Below, in pieces: positions 16,784 to 26,152 of a stretch of DNA of 64,000 bases (position 1 is its first letter; each line of letters starts with the position of its first letter). Source of the DNA: Edwardsiella hoshinae NBRC 105699 = ATCC 33379. Its GTDB lineage: Bacteria > Pseudomonadota > Gammaproteobacteria > Enterobacterales > Enterobacteriaceae. The stretch spans positions 1-64,000 of the forward strand of contig NZ_BAUC01000033.1 in assembly GCF_000474215.1 (NCBI RefSeq), given 5' to 3'. Under the pieces are notes generated by a model. That model did no database searches and was not told the DNA's origin. It saw nothing but the letters and a program-made list of their open reading frames with translations. The position numbers and the translations under genes were made by a program.

Positions 16784-19700
16784 TTAGGGCATTTTCTTCA
16801 GGGCAATCTGCTGGGGAATGCCGAAGTCGATGTGGAAACGCAGCCGTGTCTCGTCGCCGCTGGTTGCGCAGTCGATGCCTTGCTCCGGCGTTGCCGGTTG
16901 CCAACGCCCGCGCAGGGTGACGTCGATGGTGACTGGCTTCGCCGCCTTTTGGCGAGTCATGTTGAGATCCGGCGTCACCGCGCTGAGTACCAGGCCGCCG
17001 TCCTGCGGGCGGGTCATCACGATGGCAGGGCGGTTCACGCCGATCACCGGCCCTTCGCTGAGGCGTTGAGTCCGGTAGAAGACATACCCCGTCACCTGAC
17101 TGAGATTGTCGCGGATGACGTGAACCCCGTCGTTACTGCGCAGGACGGTGAATGGGGCTTTACCCTGCTTCAGCTGTTGAGCCAGTTGGTTCATGCGTTG
17201 CGGCGTAGCGTCGAGCACCACCAGATATTGGTAGGCGCCATTTTTGACCGCCTTGCCATGATCGAGCCAAGCGACGCTGAACTCTCCCTCCGTCGGCGCC
17301 ATGCTCTTATTGTCAGCAGAGTGTTGTCGCTGGCGGCGAACTTCCGCCGTCGGCCCCTGTACCAGCAGATAACCGTTGCCGTTGGCGTCGATCAGCCAGT
17401 CACCGTTGTGCAGGCTGCCCTGCCAACTGGCGGCATCGATGCGCTGCCCGTTGACCCAGATGGCGCTCTCCTTCCCTGGCTGGTTAGCCAGTTGGAACAA
17501 GGTGGTCTCCAAGGCATGTTTGCTGTCGCTGCTATGGAGATCGCTGCCGACCATGATCAGACGATCATCGACGGCCAGGACGCTTTTCAGCGCGCGTAGC
17601 GCCTGATCGAAACTGGGCTGCTCACGCGCAGGCCGCAGATCGAAGGCGAGCATGCCATAGCGGCCCTCCAACGATGAGGCGCCGCTGAAGGGGTGCTCGC
17701 CACGTAGCATCAGGGTGTGGCGATTGGGGCTATTGAGTGCTGCTAACGGCAGATGCAGGGTGGTGGCGCCGGGCATGCGGTTCCAGTCCCAGCCCGCCTG
17801 TTGATAGCCCTGATCCTCCTGGGCACCGTGAGCGACGATCTGGACCACACCATGGCTCTGATAGCGGCCATAACGGTTATCTTTCAAGTAGATCTCCGAG
17901 GACCAGACGTTGCTGTTAAAGGCCTTCAACGTCACCATCTTATCGTGCCAACGGTGGATGCCGAAGGCACCGCCATTAAAGGCGTAGAAGCCCTGCGGTA
18001 AGTCCGCCGGCGGGATGGCGCTACCGAACAGCGCCTTGGCATCGGCCTCGCTCTTCCCCGCCAGGCGGAGGTAGATGGCCGCCAGGGTCGGATCGGGCTG
18101 CTTGCCGTAGGCCATCGCCAGCCAGTAATAGGCGTTGGTCAGGCTGGCGAGCGACGGCGAGTTAAACGGATGGCGTCCGGCCAGCGAGATCCCGGTCTGC
18201 GGATTACTGTAGATCCAGGCGGCGACCATTGCCTGCTTAAGCTTATCCAGCCCTGCGCGCTGTAGGGCGAAGGGGGTGTCACGCAGCAGGTAGGCCAACT
18301 GGGCGGCGTTCTTGAAGGCCGGGAAGGAGTAGCCCGGATAGTTCCCTTCATGACGCCAGGCGGTGCCGTCAGGACGTAAGCCGTCGTTACTGCCCGGCGG
18401 TGTCTGCGCCAAGGCATCGCTGATGTAATGGCTGAAAGTATTCAGCAGATCGATACGCTGTTGCGGGTTGGGCTCCAGCAGCAGCAGGGCGAGATGCTGG
18501 CGCGACAGGGTATTGAAGTAGTCCAGGTTGCTGCTCTGCGGACCGACTTTCATGTCGAAGCTGGCTTTAAATTCGCGCGAATACCACAGCAGTGCATCAT
18601 AGACTTGTTGCGTCAGTTTGGCCTGATCCAACACCGGATTCATCAACAGCGCCGAGATGTACCACCAGCGGGCACTGTACCCCCAGTGGTGGGTGGTGAC
18701 CAGACCACTGCCTTTAGTGAAGCCCTGATCGAGCAGGTGGCGGGTCATCAGCAGATACATGTCGGCCAATTCTTTGCGCACCGCCGCGTCGTGACTCTGG
18801 CGGTAGGCGTGACTGATGTTGTACATCAGCGTGGTGTAATCCCCCAGGATGACGTAGTGATCAAACTTCGCCTTGTCTTGTGCGCTCAAGAATTCCGGTT
18901 GATAGAGTACTTTCTGTTTGTCGGTGATCAGGTGGCGACCGCTGAGGGTGCCATCGGCCGCGACGCGGATCTGTAATGCCTGGAAGGCGGTGCGCAGCTT
19001 GCTCAGGTCGGCTTCGGCCTTCAGGTTGCTATCTTGTGGGCCGTTGACGAACTCCTCGATCAACCGTTGGCGGATCTGTTCGACGCCGGCTTGGTTAGCC
19101 GCGGTGAGCGCCAGCGTGGGCTTGGCGTGGTGAAAGCTGATCTCCGGCTCGTTGTAGCGTGTTTTGACGTGGTAATCCGACCATTGATAACGGGCATCAT
19201 CGACCGAGATCATCACGCGATCGATGAACAGACGGCCAGACTTCTCGCTGGAGGGGGCGCGGAAGCGGATGGTATCGATATGCCCGCCGAGCGGGCGGCT
19301 AACGCTGGGCTCGCCCGCATCTTCGTCGCTGCGTACACCGACGCCGCTCATCTCTCGATTGACCAGGTCGTTATTCAACGAGACGCCGACGGCGCGCCAA
19401 CCCTGGAAGTTCAGTTTGACCTGGGTGCCGGCGTCGGCCTCATTGTTGCCGTTAAGGCCATTGCCGAGATCGACGGTCAGTACATCGTCGATCGGTTTCT
19501 CGTTGTAGATCCAGAAAGAGAGCACCGGCGTGGCGGCACGTCCCCAGGCTTTAGAGACCTGGGCATCTGTCGGAATGTCCATGGCGTGGCGCAGTAACAG
19601 GCTGGCGCCGCGCTGCCAGTCCCAGACCAGTGCGCGTTCGCCCATGATGGCGCGTTTATCGCTTAGGGCGACGCGTGAGCCCGCCGTCGTCGTAATGTCG

Positions 19701-19852
19701 GCGAGATCGCCGGGTTGATCGAAACTGTAGATCTGTGCGCGCATGAGCGCGGCACGCTGGGCGGCGGCGTCGTTCGGCGCCGCAGAGAGTGGGGCGTTGA
19801 GCAGCAGGGCGGCAATCGAGGCCGCCAGCAGGGTGCGATGCATGGATGACAT
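16784..19852 (-). CDS. Chondroitin sulfate ABC endolyase (chondroitinase ABC I), polysaccharide lyase family 8
   Basis: A 1022-residue secreted enzyme that cleaves chondroitin and dermatan sulfate by beta-elimination. The signal peptide ends near LNAPLSAAP. Strong matches to Proteus vulgaris chondroitinase ABC I (1021 residues) run throughout, e.g. SDKRAIMGERAL, DPTLAAIYLRLA and TPDLNMTRQKAA. The catalytic set known there (His501, Tyr508, Arg560, Glu653) is seen as WRHEGNYPGYSF, LAGRHPFNSPS and NVWSSEIYLKDNRYGRY. AGGGA lies 7 bases before the ATG. It is 27 bases after the autotransporter stop. Together with the exolyase downstream it would degrade cartilage and matrix glycosaminoglycan to disaccharides. 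Confidence 0.92.
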   Translation of the reverse strand: MSSMHRTLLAASIAALLLNAPLSAAPNDAAAQRAALMRAQIYSFDQPGDLADITTTAGSRVALSDKRAIMGERALVWDWQRGASLLLRHAMDIPTDAQVSKAWGRAATPVLSFWIYNEKPIDDVLTVDLGNGLNGNNEADAGTQVKLNFQGWRAVGVSLNNDLVNREMSGVGVRSDEDAGEPSVSRPLGGHIDTIRFRAPSSEKSGRLFIDRVMISVDDARYQWSDYHVKTRYNEPEISFHHAKPTLALTAANQAGVEQIRQRLIEEFVNGPQDSNLKAEADLSKLRTAFQALQIRVAADGTLSGRHLITDKQKVLYQPEFLSAQDKAKFDHYVILGDYTTLMYNISHAYRQSHDAAVRKELADMYLLMTRHLLDQGFTKGSGLVTTHHWGYSARWWYISALLMNPVLDQAKLTQQVYDALLWYSREFKASFDMKVGPQSSNLDYFNTLSRQHLALLLLEPNPQQRIDLLNTFSHYISDALAQTPPGSNDGLRPDGTAWRHEGNYPGYSFPAFKNAAQLAYLLRDTPFALQRAGLDKLKQAMVAAWIYSNPQTGISLAGRHPFNSPSLASLTNAYYWLAMAYGKQPDPTLAAIYLRLAGKSEADAKALFGSAIPPADLPQGFYAFNGGAFGIHRWHDKMVTLKAFNSNVWSSEIYLKDNRYGRYQSHGVVQIVAHGAQEDQGYQQAGWDWNRMPGATTLHLPLAALNSPNRHTLMLRGEHPFSGASSLEGRYGMLAFDLRPAREQPSFDQALRALKSVLAVDDRLIMVGSDLHSSDSKHALETTLFQLANQPGKESAIWVNGQRIDAASWQGSLHNGDWLIDANGNGYLLVQGPTAEVRRQRQHSADNKSMAPTEGEFSVAWLDHGKAVKNGAYQYLVVLDATPQRMNQLAQQLKQGKAPFTVLRSNDGVHVIRDNLSQVTGYVFYRTQRLSEGPVIGVNRPAIVMTRPQDGGLVLSAVTPDLNMTRQKAAKPVTIDVTLRGRWQPATPEQGIDCATSGDETRLRFHIDFGIPQQIALKKMP

Positions 19853-19879
19853 GATAAATTCCCTTTCTCCGTAGCCCGA

Positions 19880-21979
19880 TTAGAAACGGTTGCCCAGGGT
19901 CAGGCCGATAACGCCTTCACCGTAGCGATCGTCACGGTTGTAGCCTACGCCGATGCCCAGATTGAGTGAGTCGCTGATGTCCAAGCGTGCATTGGCATCG
20001 ACACGAACTTGATTACCGCCGACTCGAGCGCCGATGGTTTCGAACGTTGAACCGGCGTTATTGATCGAGACCAGGGCATGGCGTTGGCGGATACGGCGCT
20101 CGCCATCGAGATCATGCAGGTAGCTGGCTTGCAGTGAGGGCGTTAGCGTGCCCCAGCCGGTAGCCAGTTGGGTCCAGGCGCTTACGCCGCCACCCAGGTG
20201 GTTCAGGCTATACTTCTGGCTGCTGCTGCTCAGCGCCAGCACCGAACCGCTTTCGTGCCAGGAGTTTAGGTTGACCCACTGATATTGGTAGGTCAGCATC
20301 GGGCGCAGGTGTAGGCCGGCTAACTCCAGGTTCAGACCGGCGTTGAGCTGATAGCCCGCCTGCATCCCGGTGTAATCGCCATTGGCCTGGCTCTCGCCCT
20401 GCCAGCCGTTGCCGCCGTCGATCTTGCGTTCGCTCTTAACGCGCAAGTAACCGATGTTGAGGTTACCCTCGGCGAACAGCATACCGCTGCGCCAACCGAG
20501 GTAGGGCATCAACTCGACGGTATCGATGCGTTTGCTTTGATCGACGCCGCGGCTGTCGGCCTGGTTGTGGCTGTAGCCCAGGGCAAAGCCGAGCATCGCG
20601 CTATCATCGATCTCCTGATCGGCGCCGAGGCTGATGCCATAGCGGTTCATATTAAACCCATTGGCATAGTCGTTGCCGCTCTGCGAACCGTGGCCGTACA
20701 GGGTATTGACCCACAGGTTCCAGCCGCTGTCGCGTTCTTGCGCGGGCAGTTGCCCCAGGTAGCCGAGCTGGCGCTGTGCGATATGGTTGCGCATGTCGCC
20801 GACCAGTTGATTGGCGGCGCGTAGTTCGCTGCCGTCGCTGTTCGGCGTCATCTGATTGGCCAGGTTGGCGATGGCGCTCGCATTGTTGCCGGCGGAAATC
20901 AGCAGCGCCAAGGCTTGATCGGAGGCGGCGCTGCGACTCTGATTAAAGTCATTGAGTACTTTAGGAACGATAAATTTTGTGGCGAGCAGGGCATTTGCTG
21001 AGGCACCGCCTTGTTCAGCCAAAGCAGAGAAATTGCTAGCACCACCATATCCTATGCCATAATTAACAATAACTTTATGTCCACCAGTAGCGCTACCGTC
21101 GAGCGCAGGTGTTTCTTCGACCCATGAGTTGGTTTGAGTTAATAATGGTGAGTAATCACTGAATTTTGTATTGTTTGGGTCTTCATGAAGATGATAGTTA
21201 ATATTTTTGATATCATCTTTTGATAACGCAGTGCCTGATTCAATGAGCACAATATCTCGATCTATAATGTTAGATATGTTAGTGCCTACATAGTGTAGCT
21301 TGATTGTGTTGTTTCCTTTAAATGAAATGCTATCAGCCTTTAATATGGAGTTATCTAAATTAACATCATCGCCAATCTTAAATATTAAAGTGCTGTTTGT
21401 TTTGTTGGTCACTAGAGTGTTGAAAATGATTGTTCGATCTTTTCCAACGATCGTTAATGTCCCATCATTAAATATTTCTTTGAAGTCAAGGATTCTATAG
21501 CCATCAAAATATGCACTGCTTCCATTTAATGCGAAATTTATTTTGCTAGAGTTATTGGTTTTACCTTGGCCAATAATATCACCATAAATATAACTGTTTT
21601 CGACATCAAGTCGTATTGCAGAATCGGCTTGACTGAAGTCCATGGCAATACCATTTCCTCGTACGGTGGCGTTATTCTTGAGGACAAGGTAGCCATTGCT
21701 AAATCCACCATCTATCTTAATAGCTGTGCCTTGATTGTTTATTATTTTTTTTCCATTTATATTTATGCTTCCTGTTAATGAGGTGCCATCCTTAACATGA
21801 ATGGCAGCAGCATCCGCTTGGCTGATTATGATGTTTTTGCCAATGTTTTTGTTGCTATTTGTTACTTCAAGCGAAGTGCAAATGTCATTAGTTGGATCGC
21901 AAACTTCTGCTGCCCAGGCAGTATTATAGAGGGCAGAGACAATGGCGGTATAAAGGAAAAGGTGCTGGTATTTATTCAC
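19880..21979 (-). CDS. Type Va autotransporter with short passenger
   Basis: A 699-residue protein starting at GTG with GAGG 7 bases upstream. Signal peptide MNKYQHLFLYTAIVSALYN ends near AWA. Residues about 27-340 form a repetitive beta-helix-like passenger (NNQGTAIKIDGGF, VLKNNATVRGNG). A helical linker leads to a 12-strand autotransporter barrel from about 420 to the C-terminal GVIGLTLGNRF. The passenger DNA (about 21000-21979) is strikingly AT-rich, while the barrel DNA is GC-rich like its neighbours. It sits inside the chondroitin operon, so binding to or processing of glycosaminoglycans at the cell surface is a reasonable guess, not shown by sequence. Confidence 0.85.
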   Translation of the reverse strand: MNKYQHLFLYTAIVSALYNTAWAAEVCDPTNDICTSLEVTNSNKNIGKNIIISQADAAAIHVKDGTSLTGSININGKKIINNQGTAIKIDGGFSNGYLVLKNNATVRGNGIAMDFSQADSAIRLDVENSYIYGDIIGQGKTNNSSKINFALNGSSAYFDGYRILDFKEIFNDGTLTIVGKDRTIIFNTLVTNKTNSTLIFKIGDDVNLDNSILKADSISFKGNNTIKLHYVGTNISNIIDRDIVLIESGTALSKDDIKNINYHLHEDPNNTKFSDYSPLLTQTNSWVEETPALDGSATGGHKVIVNYGIGYGGASNFSALAEQGGASANALLATKFIVPKVLNDFNQSRSAASDQALALLISAGNNASAIANLANQMTPNSDGSELRAANQLVGDMRNHIAQRQLGYLGQLPAQERDSGWNLWVNTLYGHGSQSGNDYANGFNMNRYGISLGADQEIDDSAMLGFALGYSHNQADSRGVDQSKRIDTVELMPYLGWRSGMLFAEGNLNIGYLRVKSERKIDGGNGWQGESQANGDYTGMQAGYQLNAGLNLELAGLHLRPMLTYQYQWVNLNSWHESGSVLALSSSSQKYSLNHLGGGVSAWTQLATGWGTLTPSLQASYLHDLDGERRIRQRHALVSINNAGSTFETIGARVGGNQVRVDANARLDISDSLNLGIGVGYNRDDRYGEGVIGLTLGNRF

Positions 21980-22015
21980 GTGATAACCTCGGCGTTGGCA
22001 ATTTTTATTGATACG

Positions 22016-22906
22016 TTAGAAACTCGCGCGGACAGAAACCTTGAAGTAGTCGTAGGCGGTTTTCTTATCGCTATCTTTGGTTTTGATTTTTTCGTGATAA
22101 TATTCAGTCATAAGACGCCACTGATTATTAATCGGATAAGCCAGTTGCAGGGTGTAACGTGACATATCTTTCTTGATGATCTCACCCTGGGCATTACGTT
22201 CGGTAATTTCGCCAAATACCGATTGACGGGTAGACGGTGAGATGACAAGACCAATAGGGGTGTTCCAGTTCAGATATAAACGTACCTGCTGGTTGCGTTG
22301 AAGTTCACGGTTATCAAACGCATCTTGTTTATTGGCGTGTTTACCGCTTTGGAAGTAGGCCAGGGTGGTGTTGATATTGGGTGTAATAAAGTAACGGATG
22401 CCTGGTTCAAATTCCCATGAGAGATAGTCGGTGTTGGTCGTCAGGCCTTTTTTTTGATTCAGGTCTTCTTTCTTTTCGATACTAAACATACCGCTACCGG
22501 CCAGCGCCCAGCTATTGGAGAGGTTGTAGTAATAGGAGGTCTTGGTACTATAGAAATCGACGGTGAGGCGGTTGCCATTCTCATAGGTGGTAATATCTTG
22601 ACGGACCTTGAAGCTGGGTTGGATCCAGCCATTATTGATCTTGTAGCGGTAGCCGGCTTGGAGATCCAGACGTTGATAGCGGCTATTATTATCGGCCTCA
22701 CGCTGACGCAGACCGGCGTCGAAGTACCAGTTAGACTTTGTCGGGTTAATGTTGATGTCGAGACGATAGCCGGAATAGTTGGCCGGTGTATCGTAATCGG
22801 CGGTTTCCCAGGAGAAAACGGTATTGATATTGGCAGCTTGCACACTCAATGAGGTCAATGAGAGCGCGAGCAGAGAGCCCAGAAATAGCTGGTTATTCTT
22901 GTTCAT
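22016..22906 (-). CDS. Outer-membrane porin, OmpG-like monomeric barrel
   Basis: A 296-residue protein with signal peptide ending VQAANI. The mature part is alternating amphipathic strands (YRLDININPTKSNWYFDAGLRQ, RLDLQAGYRYKINN, EFEPGIRYFITPNINTTLAYF) ending in an aromatic C-terminal Phe (DYFKVSVRASF), the outer-membrane insertion signal. Size and strand pattern fit OmpG-type 14-strand porins, which pass larger sugars; KdgM-type oligosaccharide porins are shorter. AAGGA stands before the ATG. Between the sulfatase and autotransporter genes, it likely admits chondroitin oligosaccharides. Family assignment is moderate. Confidence 0.75.
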   Translation of the reverse strand: MNKNNQLFLGSLLALSLTSLSVQAANINTVFSWETADYDTPANYSGYRLDININPTKSNWYFDAGLRQREADNNSRYQRLDLQAGYRYKINNGWIQPSFKVRQDITTYENGNRLTVDFYSTKTSYYYNLSNSWALAGSGMFSIEKKEDLNQKKGLTTNTDYLSWEFEPGIRYFITPNINTTLAYFQSGKHANKQDAFDNRELQRNQQVRLYLNWNTPIGLVISPSTRQSVFGEITERNAQGEIIKKDMSRYTLQLAYPINNQWRLMTEYYHEKIKTKDSDKKTAYDYFKVSVRASF

Positions 22907-22992
22907 AGCATTCCTTACGATAATAATCGTGATGCATTAATGCTGTTATTTATTTTGTTATGGTTATGATTTGCACGCAGGCCGAACGGCAT

Positions 22993-23021
22993 CCTTACTA
23001 GCGCCGAAGACGTTAGTAAGG
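22993..23021 (-). terminator. Intercistronic stem-loop between sulfatase and porin genes
   Basis: CCTTACTA and TAGTAAGG form an 8-bp stem around 13 bases, in the 148-base gap. There is no T-run, so it more likely tunes mRNA stability than ends transcription. Confidence 0.4.
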
Positions 23022-23054
23022 AGCGGTAGGGTCATGACGTACGGAGTGTGGCGG

Positions 23055-24620
23055 TTAGCTCGCTTGGGCGCACTCGGCCACTTTCTTATTTAGTTTATTG
23101 GTGGTCGCCGTAGTGAATTCAACCGGACGCCAGGAGTCGCCGGTTTTTTCCAACCAGGGGATCAGTTCTTCATCCGTGAGTTTTTTAATTAGGGCATCGT
23201 TACCCGCAGCAATATTCTTCATCTGGTAGGGATCGTTAATATTGTCGTATAGGGTATATTTCAGCGGTTGGCCATCTTGGCGATCGATGACCAGGGTATG
23301 GCTGGCGGTGCGTACACCGCGGCGGCCGAAGGAGGGTTCGCCGTAGGGAACGAACAAGTACAGTTGTGAACTGGCGGTTTCCCCCTTACCGCTGGTGATC
23401 CGCTCGGCCAAGTTACTGCCCTCGACGGTTCCCGGGATCCACTGTTCCAACCCCATCAGACCGAGGATGGTCGGATAGATGTCCGGTGCCGACATCAACG
23501 CGTCGTCGCTGCCCGGCGTGATCTTACCCGGCAAACGGAACATCATCGGAATTCGCATCGCCTCTTCATAGGCGACGTTCTTGGTCGGCTGGCCGTTGGC
23601 ACCCAGGCAGCAGCCATGGTCGGAGAAGAACACCACCAGGGTGTTATCCGCCAGCCCTTGTTTATCCAATTCAGCCAGAATACGGCCAAACTGTTCATCG
23701 ACGCCATTGACCATCGCCATATACTCTTTGAAGTATTGCGGGCCGTAGCCTTCTTGGTAATTGGCCTGCCAATCGACATTGGGGCGTGTATTCAGATCGC
23801 GCGATGTTTTACCGGCGTAGCGGTCCAGATATTTTTGCGGCACCTGGTCGTAAGGCGAGTGGGGCGGATTCATGGACACCACTAATGCAAACGGCTTGTC
23901 GGCGGCGCGGAAATTACCATCGTCGTTACGCAGGAATTTGATGGCCATATCGGCCTCATGCTCGGCGCTCCACTGATCGACGAACATCGGCTTTTCACGC
24001 GGGGTAGTGTTACCCCAGTACATCGGGCGCATATGCAGATCATAGGTGCCGTAGGAGTACCAGAAGTCAAAGCCGTGGCGGCGATCCGGTGCGGTCCATT
24101 CGTTCCAGTAACGGCCTTCCATCGGGTTGTTGTAACTCTCGATGAAGGGGGCGTGTGGGGCATCCAGATGCCACTTACCGATGTAGCCGGTGCTGTAATC
24201 CAGTTTCTTCAGTACGTCGGACCAACACTGGGCATAGCGCGACAGCTCAATACCGACCTTGCCGCCGAAGTCGTGCGCGTTACCGGTGATGCCGTTACGG
24301 ATCGGGTATTGCCCGGTCATCAGCATACCGCGAAATGGCGTACACAACGGGTAGTTAGAGACGGCCTGGCGCATCACCCGAGATTGTTTGGCGAAGGCGT
24401 TCAAGTTTGGGGTCAAGGAGGGATCCTGCCCCATAAACTGCAATGCCTGTGCGCGGAACTCATCGGGAAAGACGATCAGCAGGTTCGGTGCATCCTTGGG
24501 CCGGTTTTGGTTATCTTGGCACTGTGTGTTCCCTAGTGTGGCGGCGAGGGTCGCTGGCGCCGAGATGGCGGCGCCTCCGGCTGCCAACCCTTTCAGAAAG
24601 CTTCTGCGAGTAACGGACAT
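23055..24620 (-). CDS. Tat-exported Cys-type sulfatase, probable chondroitin/GalNAc sulfatase
   Basis: A 521-residue enzyme. The N-terminus SVTRRSFLKGLAAGG is a twin-arginine signal. C93-T-P-F-R is the sulfatase signature whose Cys is converted to formylglycine. Metal-binding and active-site elements follow: NLLIVFPDE, GYIGKWHLDAP, and FFSDHGCCLG with Asp-His. The C-terminal region is a normal arylsulfatase subdomain. A GGGGGG ribosome site precedes the ATG. It heads the operon with porin, autotransporter and two chondroitinases, so removal of 4- or 6-sulfate from chondroitin units is the likely task. Tat export suits a protein modified in the cytoplasm before transport; the modifying enzyme is not in this window. 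Confidence 0.88.
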   Translation of the reverse strand: MSVTRRSFLKGLAAGGAAISAPATLAATLGNTQCQDNQNRPKDAPNLLIVFPDEFRAQALQFMGQDPSLTPNLNAFAKQSRVMRQAVSNYPLCTPFRGMLMTGQYPIRNGITGNAHDFGGKVGIELSRYAQCWSDVLKKLDYSTGYIGKWHLDAPHAPFIESYNNPMEGRYWNEWTAPDRRHGFDFWYSYGTYDLHMRPMYWGNTTPREKPMFVDQWSAEHEADMAIKFLRNDDGNFRAADKPFALVVSMNPPHSPYDQVPQKYLDRYAGKTSRDLNTRPNVDWQANYQEGYGPQYFKEYMAMVNGVDEQFGRILAELDKQGLADNTLVVFFSDHGCCLGANGQPTKNVAYEEAMRIPMMFRLPGKITPGSDDALMSAPDIYPTILGLMGLEQWIPGTVEGSNLAERITSGKGETASSQLYLFVPYGEPSFGRRGVRTASHTLVIDRQDGQPLKYTLYDNINDPYQMKNIAAGNDALIKKLTDEELIPWLEKTGDSWRPVEFTTATTNKLNKKVAECAQAS

Positions 24621-25070
24621 TTACCCCCCTTCTTATTCTTTGCGTTTTCTTTCGAATGGTTTTTACACATCTTATTTATACTTTTTGTGCAGCTCAAATC
24701 ATAAATCAACGAAAATTTTGGAAATAGAAGCGGGATCACACTAAATCGGCTCTGTCCTTGGCTAGCGAGGGAGATGAGAGAGGGAAAACTGTGAGGGAGT
24801 TAACAGGGGGGATGATTTGTCGTCCTATTATTCATAGGGTTATAGCCGATGGTGAGTTCGGTAATGGCGGCGCATTCACAATAGCATTTCCGTGTTATGG
24901 CGGCGCGGGGGGATGGGGATGGGGAGACGGATGGTGCGCGCGCCACCGCGTTCGAAAGGTGGGTGATTAATAGACAAGTAATTATAAATTATGTGATTAG
25001 CGAGTTTTTGTTTTAACAAATTTAAAACGAAAGCGCTATCGTCCGGCTGTTGTGTATAAAAAATCGGCCA
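24621..25070. other. Intergenic, 450 bases, expected promoter region of the sulfatase-chondroitinase operon
   Basis: AT-rich close to the sulfatase start and near 24970-25030. CGAAAGCGCTATCG at 25028-25041 is an imperfect palindrome resembling LacI-family operators, but it lies about 410 bases from the sulfatase start. No gene with a convincing start was found. Confidence 0.45.
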
Positions 25071-26006
25071 TTAGGTTTCATTGTCTTTCGTGTTGGCGCT
25101 GTTTAAGCGTTGTGTGAGCGCGGCGACTTCGCTGCGCAGCGCTTTGATAAAGGCATCGACCGGCGCTGAGCCGGGGCGATGTTGGGGGCGAATGAGGCTT
25201 AAGGTAAAGGGAACGGCGATGCTGAAGGGGCGCCAAGCCACTCCTTGTTCGGCAAAGTCGAGCGCGGTGAGCGGGTTGACGATAGATAGGCCCACGCCTT
25301 GGCGTACCAAGGCACAGACGGCGGCGGCGCTATGGGTTTCGGCGATCATGCGGCGCTGCACACCGGCTTGGAGAAATAGCGCATCCAATGTGTGGCGATA
25401 GCTGTCGTCCGCCGCCAAACTGATATAGGGCTGGTCAGCGAAATGCGCAGGTGTCAGACAGCTGTGGCGTAGCAGGGGATGCCCGGCGGGCAGTACGCAG
25501 AGCTCATTCATGATCGCCAGCGTATGGCGTTGGCAGCCCGGCGGGGTGCGGCTTTCTTCCGTCAGTCCGAGATCGTAACGTTGTGCCGCGAGCCACTCCT
25601 CCAACAGCGGGGACTCCTGTGGCGTGATAGTCAGACTGACATCGGGGTATTGGTTGAGAAAGCGGCGGCAGACTAAGGGCAGCAGGGACTGGGCGAAAGC
25701 GGGTAGACAAGCGATACTGAGACTTGCCCGGCGAAACTGGCGGATCTGGCTGGCGGCATCCACGATGCGTTCCAAACCATGATAAGCGCGTTGAACCTCC
25801 TCGAACAGCTGGCGACCTTGCACCGTGGGACGTAAGCGGCCTCGCACACGATCGAAGAGCTTCAGCGCCAACACGCGTTCCAATTGGGCGAGCTCGCGGC
25901 TGACGGTGGGTTGTGAGGTCTGTAAGAGTGCCGCCGCCTCAGTCAGGCTACCGCTGGTCATGACGGCGTGAAATATCTCTATCTGACGTAGGGAAACGCG
26001 GCGCAT
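25071..26006 (-). CDS. lysR: LysR, transcriptional activator of lysA
   Basis: A 311-residue LysR-type regulator. The N-terminal helix-turn-helix is RQIEIFHAVMTSGSLTEAAALLQTSQPTVSREL, here cited by its ends only; the effector domain begins near residue 90 with LSIACLPAFAQSLLPL and contains QESPLLEEWLAAQRYDLGL and ETHSAAAVCALVRQGVGLSI. These match E. coli LysR (311 residues) closely. The start at 26006 aligns with E. coli; a frame extending six codons upstream is ignored. It is divergent from lysA, as in E. coli, where LysR activates lysA when lysine is low and represses itself. Confidence 0.93.
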   Translation of the reverse strand: MRRVSLRQIEIFHAVMTSGSLTEAAALLQTSQPTVSRELAQLERVLALKLFDRVRGRLRPTVQGRQLFEEVQRAYHGLERIVDAASQIRQFRRASLSIACLPAFAQSLLPLVCRRFLNQYPDVSLTITPQESPLLEEWLAAQRYDLGLTEESRTPPGCQRHTLAIMNELCVLPAGHPLLRHSCLTPAHFADQPYISLAADDSYRHTLDALFLQAGVQRRMIAETHSAAAVCALVRQGVGLSIVNPLTALDFAEQGVAWRPFSIAVPFTLSLIRPQHRPGSAPVDAFIKALRSEVAALTQRLNSANTKDNET

Positions 26007-26152
26007 GGCGGCCTCCGTTGGCACGAGTCATCGCGGCAAGGTATAGAATCCATATCATAAATGAATAGACTGGCAACAAATAGATATTTTTGTCCTCTTC
26101 CCGAGGCTGTTACATATAACGCAACGGTAGATTTTTTCAGGAGCCTTGCGTT
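26007..26152. promoter_or_regulatory. Divergent lysR/lysA regulatory region
   Basis: 146 bases between two divergent genes, AT-rich in 26045-26095. It must hold both promoters and the LysR site. AGGAG at about 26139 serves lysA. I cannot fix the exact operator by eye. Confidence 0.6.

Noticed and set aside
13673..19852. Two chondroitinases as a recent tandem duplication
   Set aside because: They are clearly different in sequence and match the distinct Proteus ABC I and ABC II enzymes, so the pair is old.
25028..25041. CGAAAGCGCTATCG as an operator of the chondroitin operon
   Set aside because: Imperfect and about 410 bases from the operon start; kept only as a note.
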